Shown: positions 42,216-53,106, counted from the first letter of the stretch. The stretch: DNA of 64,000 nt from Emiliania huxleyi CCMP1516 (GCF_000372725.1 NW_005200146.1:50969-114968); one strand, 5' to 3'. Made by a program: numbers and translations. The notes: a model not told the origin generated them from the sequence alone.

Positions 42216-42727
42216 TTGGGCGGAGGGGGCTCACCTGATGGATCCATGGCAGACGCGGCCACCCTGCCGACGAGCAGCGCGGCGGCGGCCACGCGGACAT
42301 GGGCGGCGGATGGCTCGAGCGAGGCGATTCCGCCGAGATGCAAGGCTACCGCGCCGACGAGGCCCGTCTCGACCAGCCTCCGGGCCTTCCCAGCAGCGTC
42401 GGCGGGACATGACTCGGGTACGATGCTGTTGACGGATAGGAGACCCGGCATGTCGCCGCGCCACCGAGTGTACCTCGCGGCCGAGGCCGCGTAGGTCACG
42501 CCGCACAGGCCGACCATTGCGACAAAGAAGAAGAAGAAGAAGATCTGAGTGCGGCAAGCACAGCGGTGCTGCATGCCCTCGTTCTCCTTGGCGCGCCTCG
42601 AGCGCTTCTTGCCGTCCATCTTGTAGCCTCTCCACTTCAGAGCCACGACAGAGACGCCCAAGCACCCCACGAGGGCACCCATGAGGAGGGGCCAAAGAGA
42701 GCTGCAAGCCGTGTCCGCCTCGGCCAT
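36243..42727 (-). CDS. Receptor-like protein: beta-helix, GCC2/GCC3 repeats, TM, TIR-like tail
   Basis: Nine exons can be joined in phase 0: 42727-41321, 41214-41134, 41027-40947, 40855-40778, 40665-40585, 40478-40395, 40289-37713, 37626-37360 and 37286-36243, about 1899 residues. The order is: signal-anchor and a second hydrophobic helix (WPLLMGALVGCLGVSVVAL, then VAMVGLCGVTYA); a proline-rich linker; a DSYGDGWNGDEWEG domain; beta-helix repeats (GGAVYANG and six GGVV units) of the Chlamydia POMP-like type; about ten Cys-rich GCC2/GCC3 repeats (CxxCPAGxxx); about eight membrane helices; then an internal TIR-like domain (WHLFLSHVWSTGQ, CEIFLDIDDLKNIGELEAY, VVLCFLSRGYLRS) and a weaker second copy (HMLLYLNRSTWVG). 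Introns 37627-37712 and 37287-37359 are GT-AG. It is probably a surface sensor signalling through the TIR domain; that role is inferred from architecture. The start is uncertain because exons may lie upstream. Confidence 0.75.
40290..41320 (-). repeat. Tandem exon-intron array in the receptor gene
   Basis: Five small exons of 78-84 bp, plus the start of the next large exon, encode versions of GGVVxAxxSGAVSxIGSxVT and are separated by introns of about 91-112 bp whose sequences are also nearly identical (GTGCGCCGCGTAGAGCTAG at each start). All are phase 0, so each added or lost unit keeps frame. One intron (40394-40290) starts with GC, not GT. Confidence 0.85.
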
Positions 42728-42879
42728 GAAGATTTCGGCCTGTGGAAAGGCAGGCGCGGGCGACAGTCCGCCAGGCACGCTGCGAAGAGGCGCGAGGAGT
42801 GACAGAAGCGAGTGGCTTGGCAGGGCACGCAGGGGAGACCGTGCGGCAGGCAGGGGCAGGGGGGAGACGGGCTGGCGAT

Positions 42880-43868
42880 GCGGTGCTCGGATCGCCTGGT
42901 CCGCCCCCTCCTCCTCGCCCTGCTCGACCTCGAGCGTGAAGGAGTCGGCACAGATGCAGGAGGCGCAGCGTGGCCGCGAACCGGCGAGGTCACTTGAAAT
43001 GGAGAAGAGATCGGTCGACTCAACCGTCTTCGAGTCGGCGATCTGAGTGGCGCAGACCTCCGCGGGCAGCGCTAGCTCCTCCAGCGACGCCTCGCTGCGC
43101 TGCTCCTCCGCCACCTCGGTCTTTGGCGGAACCGGCAGAGGCATGGGCACCGCCTCAGTCTCGGACAACCGGGCCGGGAGGGGCAGCGACGCCTGGGCCT
43201 TGCCAGAGGCGGCCCAGCAGCCTGGTGGCTCCTCGGACTCGAGCGAAAATTGCCGTTCCGCCGTGGCCGGGTGGCGGGTGCGCACCTGGAGGGGCCAAAG
43301 GAGCGAGTGTTGATGCAGGGCAGACAGGGCAGGCAAACCGGGCAGCGGCTGCGGGTGGGCATAGCCAGAGGGGTGACGGTTTGGCAGCCGATGCAGCGGC
43401 GTGGGAAGTGCAGTGCTGGTCGCCAAGCGCCTGATCCGCCCGCTTCAGCTCGCCCTGCCCGACCTCGAGCAGCGAGGAGTTCGCGCGGGCAAAGGAGGCG
43501 CAGGCGCGCTGCCAGTCGGCGCACCCGCTTGAGACGGAGAAGAGATCGGACTCGACCGCGTTCGAGTGGGAGATCCGGGTCGAGCGGAGCTCTGCGGGAC
43601 ACGCAAATTGCCCCAGCGCGGCCGTCAGGCGTGCATCGACGGCCCGGTCGCTCTGGAGAAAGAGGAGGTGCTGGGGCGCTGCCGCTCGCCCGCCGTCCGC
43701 CGGCTTGGTCGTTGGCGGGCCGAGCGGGGCGCGGAGGCCGATAGACGCCTCAAGAATCGTGAGAGGGGCGGACGCCGCATCCGGCGGCGCCTCGGTCTTG
43801 ACAGAATCCTTGGTTAAGTGTCCGCGACTGCGTCGTTCGCTCGCCACCCGCCGCCGGCTTGCATGCAA
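42880..43868 (-). CDS. Upstream exons, duplicated Cys-containing segment
   Basis: Two open segments are related to each other: ESDLFSVSSGCADWQRACAS (about 43490-43560) and STDLFSISSDLAGSRPRCAS (about 42950-43010). They probably are exons of the receptor gene 3' of them, or of a separate upstream gene. No ATG opens either frame, so the true start is elsewhere. A CAG acceptor at about 42738 leads into the receptor's first exon. Confidence 0.35.
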
Positions 43869-44115
43869 GATCCGGGAGGAGGAGAGCCGACGACGCGGAC
43901 TGTTGGGCTTGAGACGCTCTGGCGCGCGGTCGCCGCGGCGAGGACGCTCGTGAAGGTGCAGAACATGAATCGCGGCTGCAAACCAGGCGCTTGCGGCAAT
44001 TGTGTGTGTACCGTCGGGTACTTATTTTAAGACGAGGTAAACAGCAATAGAGCAGAGACGAGAGAGAGAGAGAGAGAGCTCTCTCTCTCTCTCTCTCTCT
44101 CTCAGCAGAGACGGG

Positions 44116-44152
<37 letters not shown>

Positions 44153-44696
44153 ATATTAACCTTGCGAACTCGTCCCCCCCGGCAGGGCTATGCAACTGTG
44201 ACCAGTGTGTGCTGTCTACGCCTGAACCAGGTGTCAAATCTGCCGATGCGTGACCTGTGCGTGGGCTGCTCTGTGAGGGGTCCAGGCGTAGTCCGACGGG
44301 TAGGGGGTCTGTGCCCGGGCGGTGTCCGGTGCGGAGTCTCTCTCTGATCCCGCCTGGGATGTTGGGTGCGAGGTGTGGCGGCTTCGATCCCAAGGGGGGG
44401 AGCTGATCCCACTCGGTAACCAACTCTCAGGGGCAGTAGGTGGGCGAGCTTCAAGCGCGCTCATCTCGATCGTCAAGGCGTCGCTACGCGCGGTCTTCCG
44501 CGGGGGGAGCTTCGTCGACGGGTGCGGGACTGCGGCGCAGACAGTGCTGCGGCGATGCCTCCGGCTGCTGCGGCGAGTGGGGTGCTGCTCGCTGCGATGG
44601 CGAAGAACTCGTCTCGTCACACGCCAAGGGCTTACGCTCTGTCGAGACGTGAGGCGTATGCGCCCAGGAGGGGAGGGCGCATGCGTAACGACGCTG
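43869..44696. other. Intergenic with AG/CT repeat and dispersed repeat copy
   Basis: 5' side of the receptor gene. Holds the AG/CT tracts at 44061-44152 and the second copy of the 105-bp repeat (about 44427-44528, minus relative to 8240-8345). Confidence 0.5.
44061..44152. repeat. AG/CT microsatellite, self-complementary
   Basis: AG tract, then CT tract, then AG tract; neighbouring halves can pair into a hairpin. Confidence 0.95.
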
Positions 44697-45345
44697 CTAG
44701 AGATGCCTTTCGAAGCCGCCGAACGTCTCGAAGTCGAGCAAACGCAGGTCGCAATTCTTCTCCCGCGCGAACCGGTACTCGCCCTTCTCGTAGCGGGCCG
44801 TCACAGGTGCCCCCGCCTCCGCCTCCCCCTCACTCTCCCCCTCCTCCTCTTCCGCCGCCGCCGCCTCCGCCTCTGCATCCTCCGCCTCCCTCCCCCCCTC
44901 CCCCCCCCCTCCCGGCCGCGGCCATGCAGCATGCCCTAACACTAAGTCGAGCAGCGCCCGCTCGGTGTTGCCGAAGGCGACAAAAGCCCCCTTCCAGCCG
45001 AGCCGATCGCCACCCTTGCACGCAAGCGAGCTCGTCAGTTTCAAGTCGCCAACGAGGCGCACATGCCCTTTGCCGATGTTCGCCGCCGCCACGTCAGGTT
45101 GTTTTGGGTTACTGTAACTGAGGTGTGCAGTCGGCTCCATCTCGATGAGCATGCCCCACGCCGAGCGAAGGGTCTTGACGAGTCGTTTGAGCAGGTATTT
45201 GTGTCGTGTCGCGTGCTTCGCACGCGGGTTGACCATTGCGGCATCGCCGAGTTCTTCGTGCGGCTTGCCGTTTGGCGCCTTCTTGCCCGCCTCCACCGCC
45301 TGGCAGGCAACATCGAGCGGGAGGCCGAGGCGGACTGAAAAAGAA
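44697..45345 (-). mobile_element. LINE-like copy 2, endonuclease-like part, intact frame
   Basis: On the minus strand it is almost identical to 20310-20915 but lacks the TTGC duplication, so the frame is open through LTSSLACKGGDRLGWKGAFV and the acidic segment to ETFGGF. It is cut at both ends: the 5' junction is GTGAAATTCTTTTTCAG (45340), just before RLGLPLDV, and the 3' junction is a short sequence (GGCATCTCTAGCAGCGTCGT) shared with 29232-29262. Confidence 0.7.
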
Positions 45346-45965
45346 TTTCACAACAAAAGGCTCTCGCAAAAGAATTTTCGAAGGCCTAGAGTAGCTCGCA
45401 CAATAGTAGGTCCCAGGGGTTCCTCTCTCGTATAGGACAGGTTGCACCCGGCGGCACGGGGGCAGGCGCGGGCCTCCTACTGGTTGCGCTCTCCTAGTTC
45501 TCCTGCTCCTGACAAGGGACAGCGACAGGCTCGCAGCACGGTGGACTCCCTATTCCACTGGCGATCTCTCTCGACTAGCGACCTTCCTCCGGCTTCTCAC
45601 CAGCAGTCTCTCACTACCACGGGCACACTGACAGAGGCGGCCAAAAGGCTCACGTGGGTGGCAGGGCGGTGATAGGAGTCTCCCACTCTGTGGGCTTCGC
45701 TAGAGGTGCGGCCCCTGCGCGTGTCCTCGCCCTTGAAGGGGAAGGGGAATCGTGTCGTGCGACCGCCTTTTTGTAAAATTCCTTTTCTTAACTTCTTTTT
45801 TGAGCTAGACTTCGTTGTTAATAGGAACAAGCGAAGGCACACACAACATGACACCAAACCACACCAAACTTCTTTTTCAGTGCTGTTGCCGTCTCCAGCG
45901 CCTGGTGAGTACAGACCACGCCTCTCTTTTTCACAGGGGGGGATCCGTCTGGCTTTTCGCTGCGC
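45346..45965. other. Intergenic, element debris
   Basis: Contains GTAAAATTCCTTTTC at 45773 preceded by GAATCGTGTCGTGCGACCGC, a tail variant shared with 33175-33222. No gene before the RING-finger start. Confidence 0.45.
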
Positions 45966-47397
45966 ATGCTCGAGCCCCCGGCGAGGGCTTGTGCTGTGAA
46001 TAGCAGGCGTGGCAGCTCGCCAGCTCCAGCGCAGAAGTCGATGCCCAAAGCTCGTGGCGGCAAGGCCCGCCTCGGAGTGGAGTCGAATGACACATACTGC
46101 TTGATATGCCTCGACCCGCAGCCGCAGAGCGCGCTCTTCTCCGCTGCTCTCCCGCCAGGCTCCGCCGGACCAAGCAGCGCCGCCGCCGGCTGCGGCCACG
46201 TCGCGTGCGCGGAATGCATGCAGTCGTACCTGCAGAGTGCGCTGCCCGCGGGTGCGCAGCAGTGGAGTGCGCCAGGCCCGCCATGCTTTGACGCGCCGGG
46301 AGGATGCATTGGCCGCTTCAGCGGAGAACTCGCCGCGGCACTGCTCTCGCCGCAGCACGACGACACAGACAGTGCCGCCGCCGCCGCACCTGACGCAGAC
46401 GCCGCCACCGACGCCACTGTCACTGCCACCGCCGCCGCCGCCGACGCCGCCGACGCCGCTGCCTTCGCGGACCTCGCCGCCACCGACCTCGAGTGCCGAG
46501 GCTTCGCCTCGCTTCCGGTGAGTGCTGCCGCGTCGGAGGCCGCAGCGAGAGCCTTTGCGGCGGCGCGTCTCGCCTTTGATGGATTGGAGGCAGGGCCGCC
46601 GCCGCTCGGGCACGACAGCCTAGAAGCGGAATGCGTATTCTTGCATTCCAACTTGCGCTCGAGAGGACACGGGTTCAGCTGTGTCTTCGCTCCCTCGTCT
46701 TCACGCGGCGCTCTGAAGACTCTGCACAAGACCGCCTCCCCGCCCCGATGCCGGCGCGTGTTCAGCACGTAGGGGGCGCACCACCGATTCCGCAAACGCG
46801 AGCGGCTCGCACCGGGCTGGCGCGCTGAGCAGCTACAACGCGTGCCGCGAGGGCTTCGTCTTTAGCAACGGCGACAGCTACGGCGTGGACGGCGTGCCCG
46901 AGTTTGAGCCGGCGACGATTGCACTTCTGTCTGCGGTGACGCCTCTCCCTGAGATCGCACACACCGCCTCGTGTGCCATGCCCCCGTGTGTGCTCCGCGA
47001 GTGCGCGTGTGCCCCGTCGTCCGTGCTGACGCGTGTCACACGCACACACACTGGCCTGACTGGCTGACTCAAACTCTCCACCTTCAACCACCACCAGTCA
47101 GTCAGTCAGTCTTACACACCTCCAAGCATGGAGGACGGGCCCACACGCACACACACACACGCTGCACACGATTGGCTCGGGAGCCGACACGAGGCACACT
47201 GTCACCGGCCGTAGCACCGGGTCCGGACTGCTGGACACACAGCACGCAACCACCATCAACTCTTTGTAAACTGACTCTTCATTCACTCTCCATTGATCAA
47301 CCTCCGAGGCCTCGGCGGCTGCCCGCTCTCTCTTCGCCGCTCTCGAGCGTCAGATGCAGTTGCCCGCCGGCTGGTTCGAGGCGTCCTTTGGCCCTGT

Positions 47398-47460
<63 letters not shown>

Positions 47461-48371
47461 GCTCACCCACGCGCACCAGGCCTTGCACTTTGAATGCCGT
47501 GGGGCTCCTGTCGTTAGACGTGGAGACGCGAGGGTTGCCTGGCCCTTGCCCCACCACCTCGTGTGTGTGTGGAGAAGTGTACCTTACCTTACCTTACCTT
47601 ACCCCGTGCGCTGTGGGAGGGGAAACCCCTAGGAACGAGTGGTGAAGCCAATCGTGCGTCCCTCTTTAGGCGTGCTTTGGCCCTTTGGCGGACCACTCGC
47701 AGTGGCACCTCAAGCGCTACTGCCCCGAGGCTGCGCCGCCGCACGCCACGACCGCAGACGGAAGGCGGGTGATGCTGCCGGTGAGGCCAGCCCTGCGGGG
47801 AGATATGGGGAGATATTGGGGAGATATGGGGAGATATGGGGAGATGTGAGGCCGGCCCTGCCAAAGGATGGGTTACACCGTGCACAGATGGGGGGGAGGG
47901 GGGGTACAGCTGCGTGATCAGTACTCACCCCCTCCCTCCCCAAGGGCGGATGACATAAGGAGATGGCGATTCCGTCACGCGGCACCACTCCATACTGCAA
48001 CCCATACTGGGACGCGCGCGCGCTCCAGGAACAGAGCTCCTGGAAACAGAACCCACTCTGGGGGTGGGACCCCACCACATGGTGTGAACCCCCCCTCCAG
48101 ACACACACACACACACACTCCTCAGCAGTAGAGTGCGTCTGCGCACCACCAGTCCATACTGGGGGTTACGCACACTCCCCCTGGGGAAAAGAAACACGCG
48201 GAGAGAAGACATCCAGGAGCCCCTACCTTCACACTGCTGTGAATAGGGACGTCACCAATACTCGGGCCCCATAGCACATGTACATGTGAGGGGGGGTAGA
48301 GCGGCGAGTACAGCGATGAGTTGCCCTCGCGCCCCCCTCAGGTGCACTCCGACCCCTCCCTCCTCTCGCGC
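45966..48371 (+). CDS. RING-finger protein, RBR-like, with repeat-derived introns
   Basis: Exon 1 (45966-46609) has CLICLD ... CGHVACAECMQSYLQ ... CFDAPGGC, the cysteine/histidine spacing of a RING1 as in RBR ubiquitin ligases, then an Ala/Asp-rich linker. Intron 46610-46772 is GC-AG (163 bp) and joins in frame (CTC GG|G GGG). Exon 2 from 46773 reads SSYNACREGFVFSNGDSYGV and ends about 46934 at GCG|GTGACG. Exon 47670-47780 reads ADHSQWHLKRYCPEAA and ends at a GTGAGG donor. Exon 48342-48371 reads VHSDPSLLSR. Further exons after 49252 may belong. IBR and RING2 parts were not confirmed. The start could also be the ATG at 46040. Confidence 0.5.
46610..46772 (+). repeat. Family B introner-like repeat forming a GC-AG intron
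   Basis: Starts GCACGACAGCCTAGAAGCGG and ends CAGCACGTAG|G. Related sequence (CTAGAAGCGGAA..., GCATTCCAACTTGCGCTCGAG, GCGGCGCTCTGAAGACT, GCACGTAG) occurs at 48372-48545, 48870-48915, 49134-49165 and, reversed, near 25560-25625. Confidence 0.65.
47398..47606 (+). repeat. CA-core composite repeat, partial copy
   Basis: About 30 CA units, then a 145-bp unique part (CACTTTGAATGCCGTGGGGC, AGACGTGGAGACGCGAGGGT) ending in TACCTTACCTTACC. The unique part recurs at 62574-62715 and, reversed, at 55560-55712. Confidence 0.85.
47794..47850. repeat. GGGGAGATAT minisatellite after a donor
   Basis: About five units starting 14 bp after the GTGAGG donor at 47781. Here the G-rich strand is the sense strand, opposite to the transporter and GT47 genes. 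Confidence 0.85.
47851..48341. other. Intronic or intergenic, direct repeats of CCATACTG type
   Basis: No exon is supported except the short one starting at 48342. Repeated words (CCACTCTGGGGGTGGGACCC, CCATACTGG) and a short CA tract at 48100-48118. Confidence 0.35.
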
Positions 48372-48640
48372 GTCCTCCTAGAAGCGGAAGACAGGCTCTT
48401 GTGCTCCAACCCACTCTCGCGCCGGCACTCGCACTCCGCCGTATCCGGCCGTACTTGTGTCGCGCCTACTCGCGCGGTGCTCCGACTACACCGCACAAGA
48501 CCGTCCTCCCCGCCCCCGCATGTCGGTGTATGCAGCACGTTGGCTCACCGTTGCTACCCCACCACCCACGGGACTGAACCCACACACTGGGTTCGAGACT
48601 CTGGAGGTATGGGACGCGTAGGCTCGTCCTCCACGACGCG
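48372..48640 (+). repeat. Family B copy carrying a family A copy (c)
   Basis: 48372-48545 is family B (starts at a GTCCTCCTAGAAGC donor). 48553-48612 is family A (ACCACCCACGGGACTGAACC ... GGGTTCGAGACTCTGGAGG). The block ends GACGCGTAG|GC. It looks like one intron-forming repeat inserted in another. Confidence 0.6.
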
Positions 48641-48860
48641 CCCGGCCGGCAGCCGGGCGGGCTGGCCTAGAAGCGCCATATGGGGAGATAGGGGGAGATA
48701 TGGGGAGATAGCCGGCAGCCGGGCGGGCTGGCCTAGAAGCGCCATACGGGGAGATAGGGGGAGATATGGGGAGATAGCCGGCAGCCGGGCGGGCTGGCCT
48801 AGAAGCGCCATACGGGGAGATAGGGGGAGATATGGGGAGATAGCCGGCAGCCGGGCGGGC
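48641..48860. repeat. 66-bp tandem repeat with GGGGAGATA core
   Basis: Three and a half units, each GCCGGCAGCCGGGCGGGCTG, then GCCTAGAAGCGCCATA (the family B start), then three GGGGAGATA-like units. It fuses a family B start to a minisatellite. Confidence 0.85.
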
Positions 48861-49251
48861 TGATCTAGAACCGCATTGCTGCATTCCAACTTGCGCTCGA
48901 GCTGACACGGACTCAGCCGACTTCCGCCTCCGCCAGCTGTGTGTGCACATTGCATTCAGCCCACGGCTTCTCTTCCGCGATGGGCTCCCTCCCGCGATAT
49001 GGGGAGATCTGGGGAGATCTGGGGAGATCTGGGGAGATGTGGGCTCCCTCCCGCGGGGAGAGAAGGAGTTGGCAGCCCTCTGTAGCACCAGGTGCAAAGG
49101 ACAGCATGGGCTTGCATTGTATTCGCAGCCCGTGTACTCACGCGGCGCTCTGAAGACTCCGCACAACGTTGCTACCACACCACCCACGGGAACGAACCCA
49201 CACATTGGGTTCGATACTTTGGAGGAAGGGGAACACGTGTCTAGCACGTAG
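48861..49251 (+). repeat. Family B fragments, minisatellite and family A copy d
   Basis: 48870-48915 family B fragment; 48996-49037 GGGGAGATCT units; 49134-49165 family B fragment (ACGCGGCGCTCTGAAGACT); 49168-49230 family A (GTTGCTACCACACCACCCAC, GGGTTCGATACTTTGGAGG). It ends AGCACGTAG, an acceptor for the exon at 49252. Confidence 0.6.
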
Positions 49252-49540
49252 GCGGGCTGGGGCTCGAGTGCATGGTCGGGGGCGCGGCGGGCGGGGCGGC
49301 GGCGGCGTGGGAGCCGGTGCCGGAGCACGGACACGGCGTGGTGTGAACAGCGCCTCTTCACACCACTAGCTGCGAACAGGTGCCGGAGCACGGGCACTGC
49401 GTGGTGTGAACAGCGCCTCTTCACACCACTAGCTGCGAACAGGTGCCGGAGCACGGGCACGGCGTGGCGACGGTGCTGGTGGGGGGCTCTAGATGCGGGC
49501 TCTCTCACACGCACGCGCGGAGCACACACGGGGGCGTTGC
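49252..49540 (+). CDS. Exons with tandem VPEHGHGV units and 39-nt introns
   Basis: An exon starts at 49252 after CACGTAG and reads GLGLECMVGG, an Ala/Gly stretch and WEPVPEHGHGV, ending at 49340. Intron 49341-49379 (39 nt, GTGTGAACAG...GAACAG), exon 49380-49403 (24 nt, VPEHGHCV), intron 49404-49442 (39 nt, same sequence), then an exon reading VPEHGHGVATVLVGGSRCGL. Read without splicing, each repeat unit has a TGA. It may be the end of the RING-finger gene; the link was not resolved. Confidence 0.35.
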
Positions 49541-49953
49541 ACACGAGGATTGATTGATAGAAAGGCGAAGAACAGTCAGGGACTGGACACCAACGCGGTG
49601 TGGGGGTGGGGACGCGGGTCAGAAGACGACGACACGCGCGAGCGACACACAGAGACACACAGACACACATGACACAACAGACTCAGCCAGCTGGGCTGCC
49701 ACACACCCCAGGCGGGGGGTGTCCGATCTCGGCAGAGGGCTGGCAGTCACATCCTAAGCAGTCAACGTCCTATCCGCAGCCTCACACCGATCTCTCACAG
49801 TCGCTCGCCTCATTGCTCACCTTTCGGTGTGTGAGATCGGAGTACGGTGCGATTTTTCTTCAGCCTTCGGCGAGAGCTAGGGATCATTAGGAGACTCAAG
49901 AGCATGCGTGGAGCTCCGGACCTGATAAGCAGTGGTCGCACTCCATCACGTAG

Positions 49954-50779
49954 GTGGGCGCGCTGCTCGACCGCATCACCGGAGGGCGCTACCGCGCCGC
50001 CCGCCACCGAGTGGTCGCCGAGCCCAGCGCGCACGCCTCTGCCGCGCGGGTGGCTGCGACCTTCTTCTTCCGCCCCGCGCCGGCGGCGCTGCTGCGGCGG
50101 CCGCCGTCGCCGCTGCTCGAGGGCGTCGCCGTGCGGGAGGCGAGATCCCGCGAGATCGGACGCGAGATCGGCGCGAGATCGGCGCGGGGTGCGTGCCCGC
50201 GCGAGGGCCGGCTGTGTGGGGTAGGTGACATTTGCGAGCTGGGTGCAGCGCGTCAACGGCAAGTACGAGCGCCACAAGGCTGCGGCGCGCTTCCCCGCGC
50301 CCCCTCGCGACCAGCCTACCGCCCGCGCTGCCGAGGAGTACCAAGGCTGCATGCAGGAGGTGGCGGGGCAAGAGGGCAGGGCCACGACGGCCGCGCTGGA
50401 CTGCGTCTTCCGCTTCATTCGCGAGTGGATGTTGACGACGCATCCCGACGCCGACGCGTTCGTCGAGGTGGCGAGGGACGGGCTCATCGTGGCGAAGAAC
50501 CAGGCGGGGCGGAACGTGGACTGGATGCACGACATGAAGAGCTGGTCGGAGGGCGTCACCTTCAACGAGACGCCCACGCCGAAGTGGGGCGACGTCCAGT
50601 TCCCCACCGCCTCGGCGCTGCAACGCGCCGCGAGCCGGTTCCGGGAGATGAGCGTCGAGGAGATCAACTCGCGCCTCGCGCCCGTGCTGACGGTCCAGCA
50701 GGACTACGGCGAGACGGGCTGCGAAGGAGGGCGGCGGCTGGAGGTGCGAGAAGGCACGTCTCTAGGGGGTAAGCGGTAA
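49954..50779 (+). CDS. 2OG-Fe(II) oxygenase C-terminal exons
   Basis: Exon 49954-50130 and exon 50225-50779 join in phase 0 across a 94-bp GT-AG intron (50131-50224). The first has DRITGGRYRAARHRVVAEPS and FFFRPAPAALL: the HRV histidine is the distal iron ligand and the following Arg region binds 2-oxoglutarate in isopenicillin-N-synthase-like dioxygenases. The second opens with VTFASWVQRVNGKYERHKA, the usual end of the fold, and continues with about 150 helical residues of unknown type (CVFRFIREWMLTTHPDADAF). The N-terminal part with the HxD motif was not found upstream; it may be absent or far away beyond the repeats. Substrate unknown. Confidence 0.55.
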
Positions 50780-53106
50780 GGTAAATTTCTTGACCGACAC
50801 ACCAACCCCCGCCCTGGCTGCGCCGACCCGCACAAAACACACACACTCCACACGCACATACTCAAACACGTCAACAAGGCGCAAACCTGGCGTTCTGACC
50901 AGCGGGGGAGTGAGACCCCCCTTATCGCCCTATCCCATAGCCTAATAGGCCCTATGGGGGTGTGAACAAGCGGGCATTTCCGAGGGAATGTCGGGAGATG
51001 AGGTTACAAACTCCTCTGCGCGGTGGCACGACTCAAAGAATAAGAAAGACGGCGTCATCCAAAGAGAAAACACTGTGCAAAACACCCAAAACCAGAGGGA
51101 TGCGGATGGGTTCATGGATTCATGCTGGTGTGAGAGGAGAGGGCAGAGGCTTGACCGGCTTGTCGGTTCAATCAGAATTTTTATATGTTCTTTAGTTTTT
51201 TCTGTGACTGTCGTGTGCCCTCGTCCGTCCCGTCGGCCTGCCAACCGGCCGGGGCACATGGCGGGCCGCCGGTTAGGGGGGGGTGAACCGCGCCATCCTT
51301 GATCGCCGTGCAAAGCTCGCTTCCGAGCTCTCACGCCGCGCGTAGGGCCCTTAGTTAGGGACCTAGAGAACACAACCCCCTCTCCCTTTCCCAGCCAGTA
51401 AGTAAGCTAAAAGTACGTACAACAAAACTCCCTCATGAGGAATTGAGCACTGGATAGGGTCGATTCCGCATGGCACGGGACTGGCGCGCACTGGCACTAG
51501 ATCAGAATTCCACAGAAACGCCTGGCGGTCAGCTGCATTCGCGCCGCCGCCCGTCACTTTGGCCAGCCAGGACACATATCGCCCCGCCGTACGTGGCTGG
51601 GTTCACAGCGATTGTAGGAAAATGACGAAAACACTTGACGGTCGCGGCCTTCCGACTCGCGCCTCCGCCTCACTGGCACTATTGTAGCCCTGGCCGGTGC
51701 GCGTGCTCAGTTGAAGTTCCGGAGTAAAAATTCGAACGCGTTCTCTCACGGTGACCAAGAAATGTCCACCTCAGAGGCACCTCCGGAGGCAGGCCGCCGC
51801 ACGCCGGCGACACAGCTCCAGCTGTCGAACTGACCCTCAGCTCCTCTCAGAGCGGGAACTGTGACGAAAGTTGACTGAGGCGGTTGTCAGGAACCATCAT
51901 ACGGATCACATGGTGGCTCTCTCATGACGGGAGACCGCCCGACCACTCCTGGGTGGCACTGCCACCGGTGTCGCTCGACGTCCTGTCGACAGCGTGCCGA
52001 CAGCGACACAGACCATGTGGGACGCGTCGAGTATCGACCTCTACTGCTTACCCAGCCTTCGAGTGTATCCTGGCTGTGGCCCCACACCCACTGGTGTCCA
52101 TCTCAGAGACCGCAGGAGGTCATGAGGGTCGATGGGAGTGCCAACCCCACAATGCCTAAAAACCCAGCCCAGTACATCAGATGGTGCCGCCCCCACGCGT
52201 GGTCGGTGCCGCGGCCGTTGGATGGATGGAGGAGATGGTGCGGCCAAACTCAGAGAGCGTTACGATCGTCACGTCGGCCCCTCCACCGCCGCTGATGCTA
52301 AAATTCTTTTCGATGATGGGGATGATGGTTGTGAGAGTTGTTTTTTGGTTGTGTCGGCGAGCACTACGGTGTTGGCGGATTCGATCATCTGCCTGAGGAC
52401 GACTTCCTTTATGGCGAGGGCGACGGCTTCTAAGGAAGCCGTCGCCTGCGCCTTGTCTGTCGTGTGAATCGTGCGTGTGCGAAAGGCTTTTGGAGCACTT
52501 GGAGCACTTGGAGTGCGGTCATTAACCTCACGTCCAGGACCGGGGAGCTAAGAAGCGCACCCAGTTGGCCGGACGCTCGGCATCGGGTTACGGGCTAGAG
52601 AGCCCTAGCCCCGGGGGTGCGCGGTCGCAGGGCCATAACACGTCTCCGAGGGTTAGCCCCGCGTACCAGGTTTCCCCTTAACTGCAGGACGCTGCCCTCT
52701 TCCTCGACCGTGGGGGGGTGCGCGGTCGCAGGGCCATAACACGGGTCTCCGAGGGCGTACGGCAGCGCTCCGGGTTTCCCTCAGCGGCGGAATTTTTCCC
52801 TCGCGCTTCCTTGGGCCCCCCTAGCAGCAGACCGCACCCCCTCTACTCGGAGCTAGTGGACACGACACCAGCTAGTGATACGAGAATACGCACCGCCCCG
52901 TACTACGCGACGATAACACGAGAATACAAGAATACGCAGCTGCGAGACGCCTATAAAGAAACAGCGAGGTAAAGTTCGGCGGCTATGATAAACCGAAACT
53001 TGTCGTAAAACGCGGGCGAAAGCAAAGCAGCTTTCGTTGTAAAATTCTTTTCGCCTGTGGCGGCGAAGCTCGTCCAAAACTCCGCCGCCTTTTGCCGAAC
53101 TCTACG
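50780..53106. other. Intergenic, repeats and element fragments
   Basis: 51400-51530 holds a LINE-like tail in reverse (GGACTGGCGCGCACTGGCAC). CTAAAATTCTTTTCG lies at 52299 and GTAAAATTCTTTTCGCC at 53040, 58 bp before the next gene's ATG. No gene is supported in 50780-52530. Confidence 0.45.
52530..52930. repeat. Dispersed repeat, copy 2
   Basis: Same family as 5240-5505. Inside it the block GGTGCGCGGTCGCAGGGCCA occurs twice (52616 and 52717), showing an internal duplication. AGCTAAGAAGCGCACCCAG at its start is also at 31212. Confidence 0.7.
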
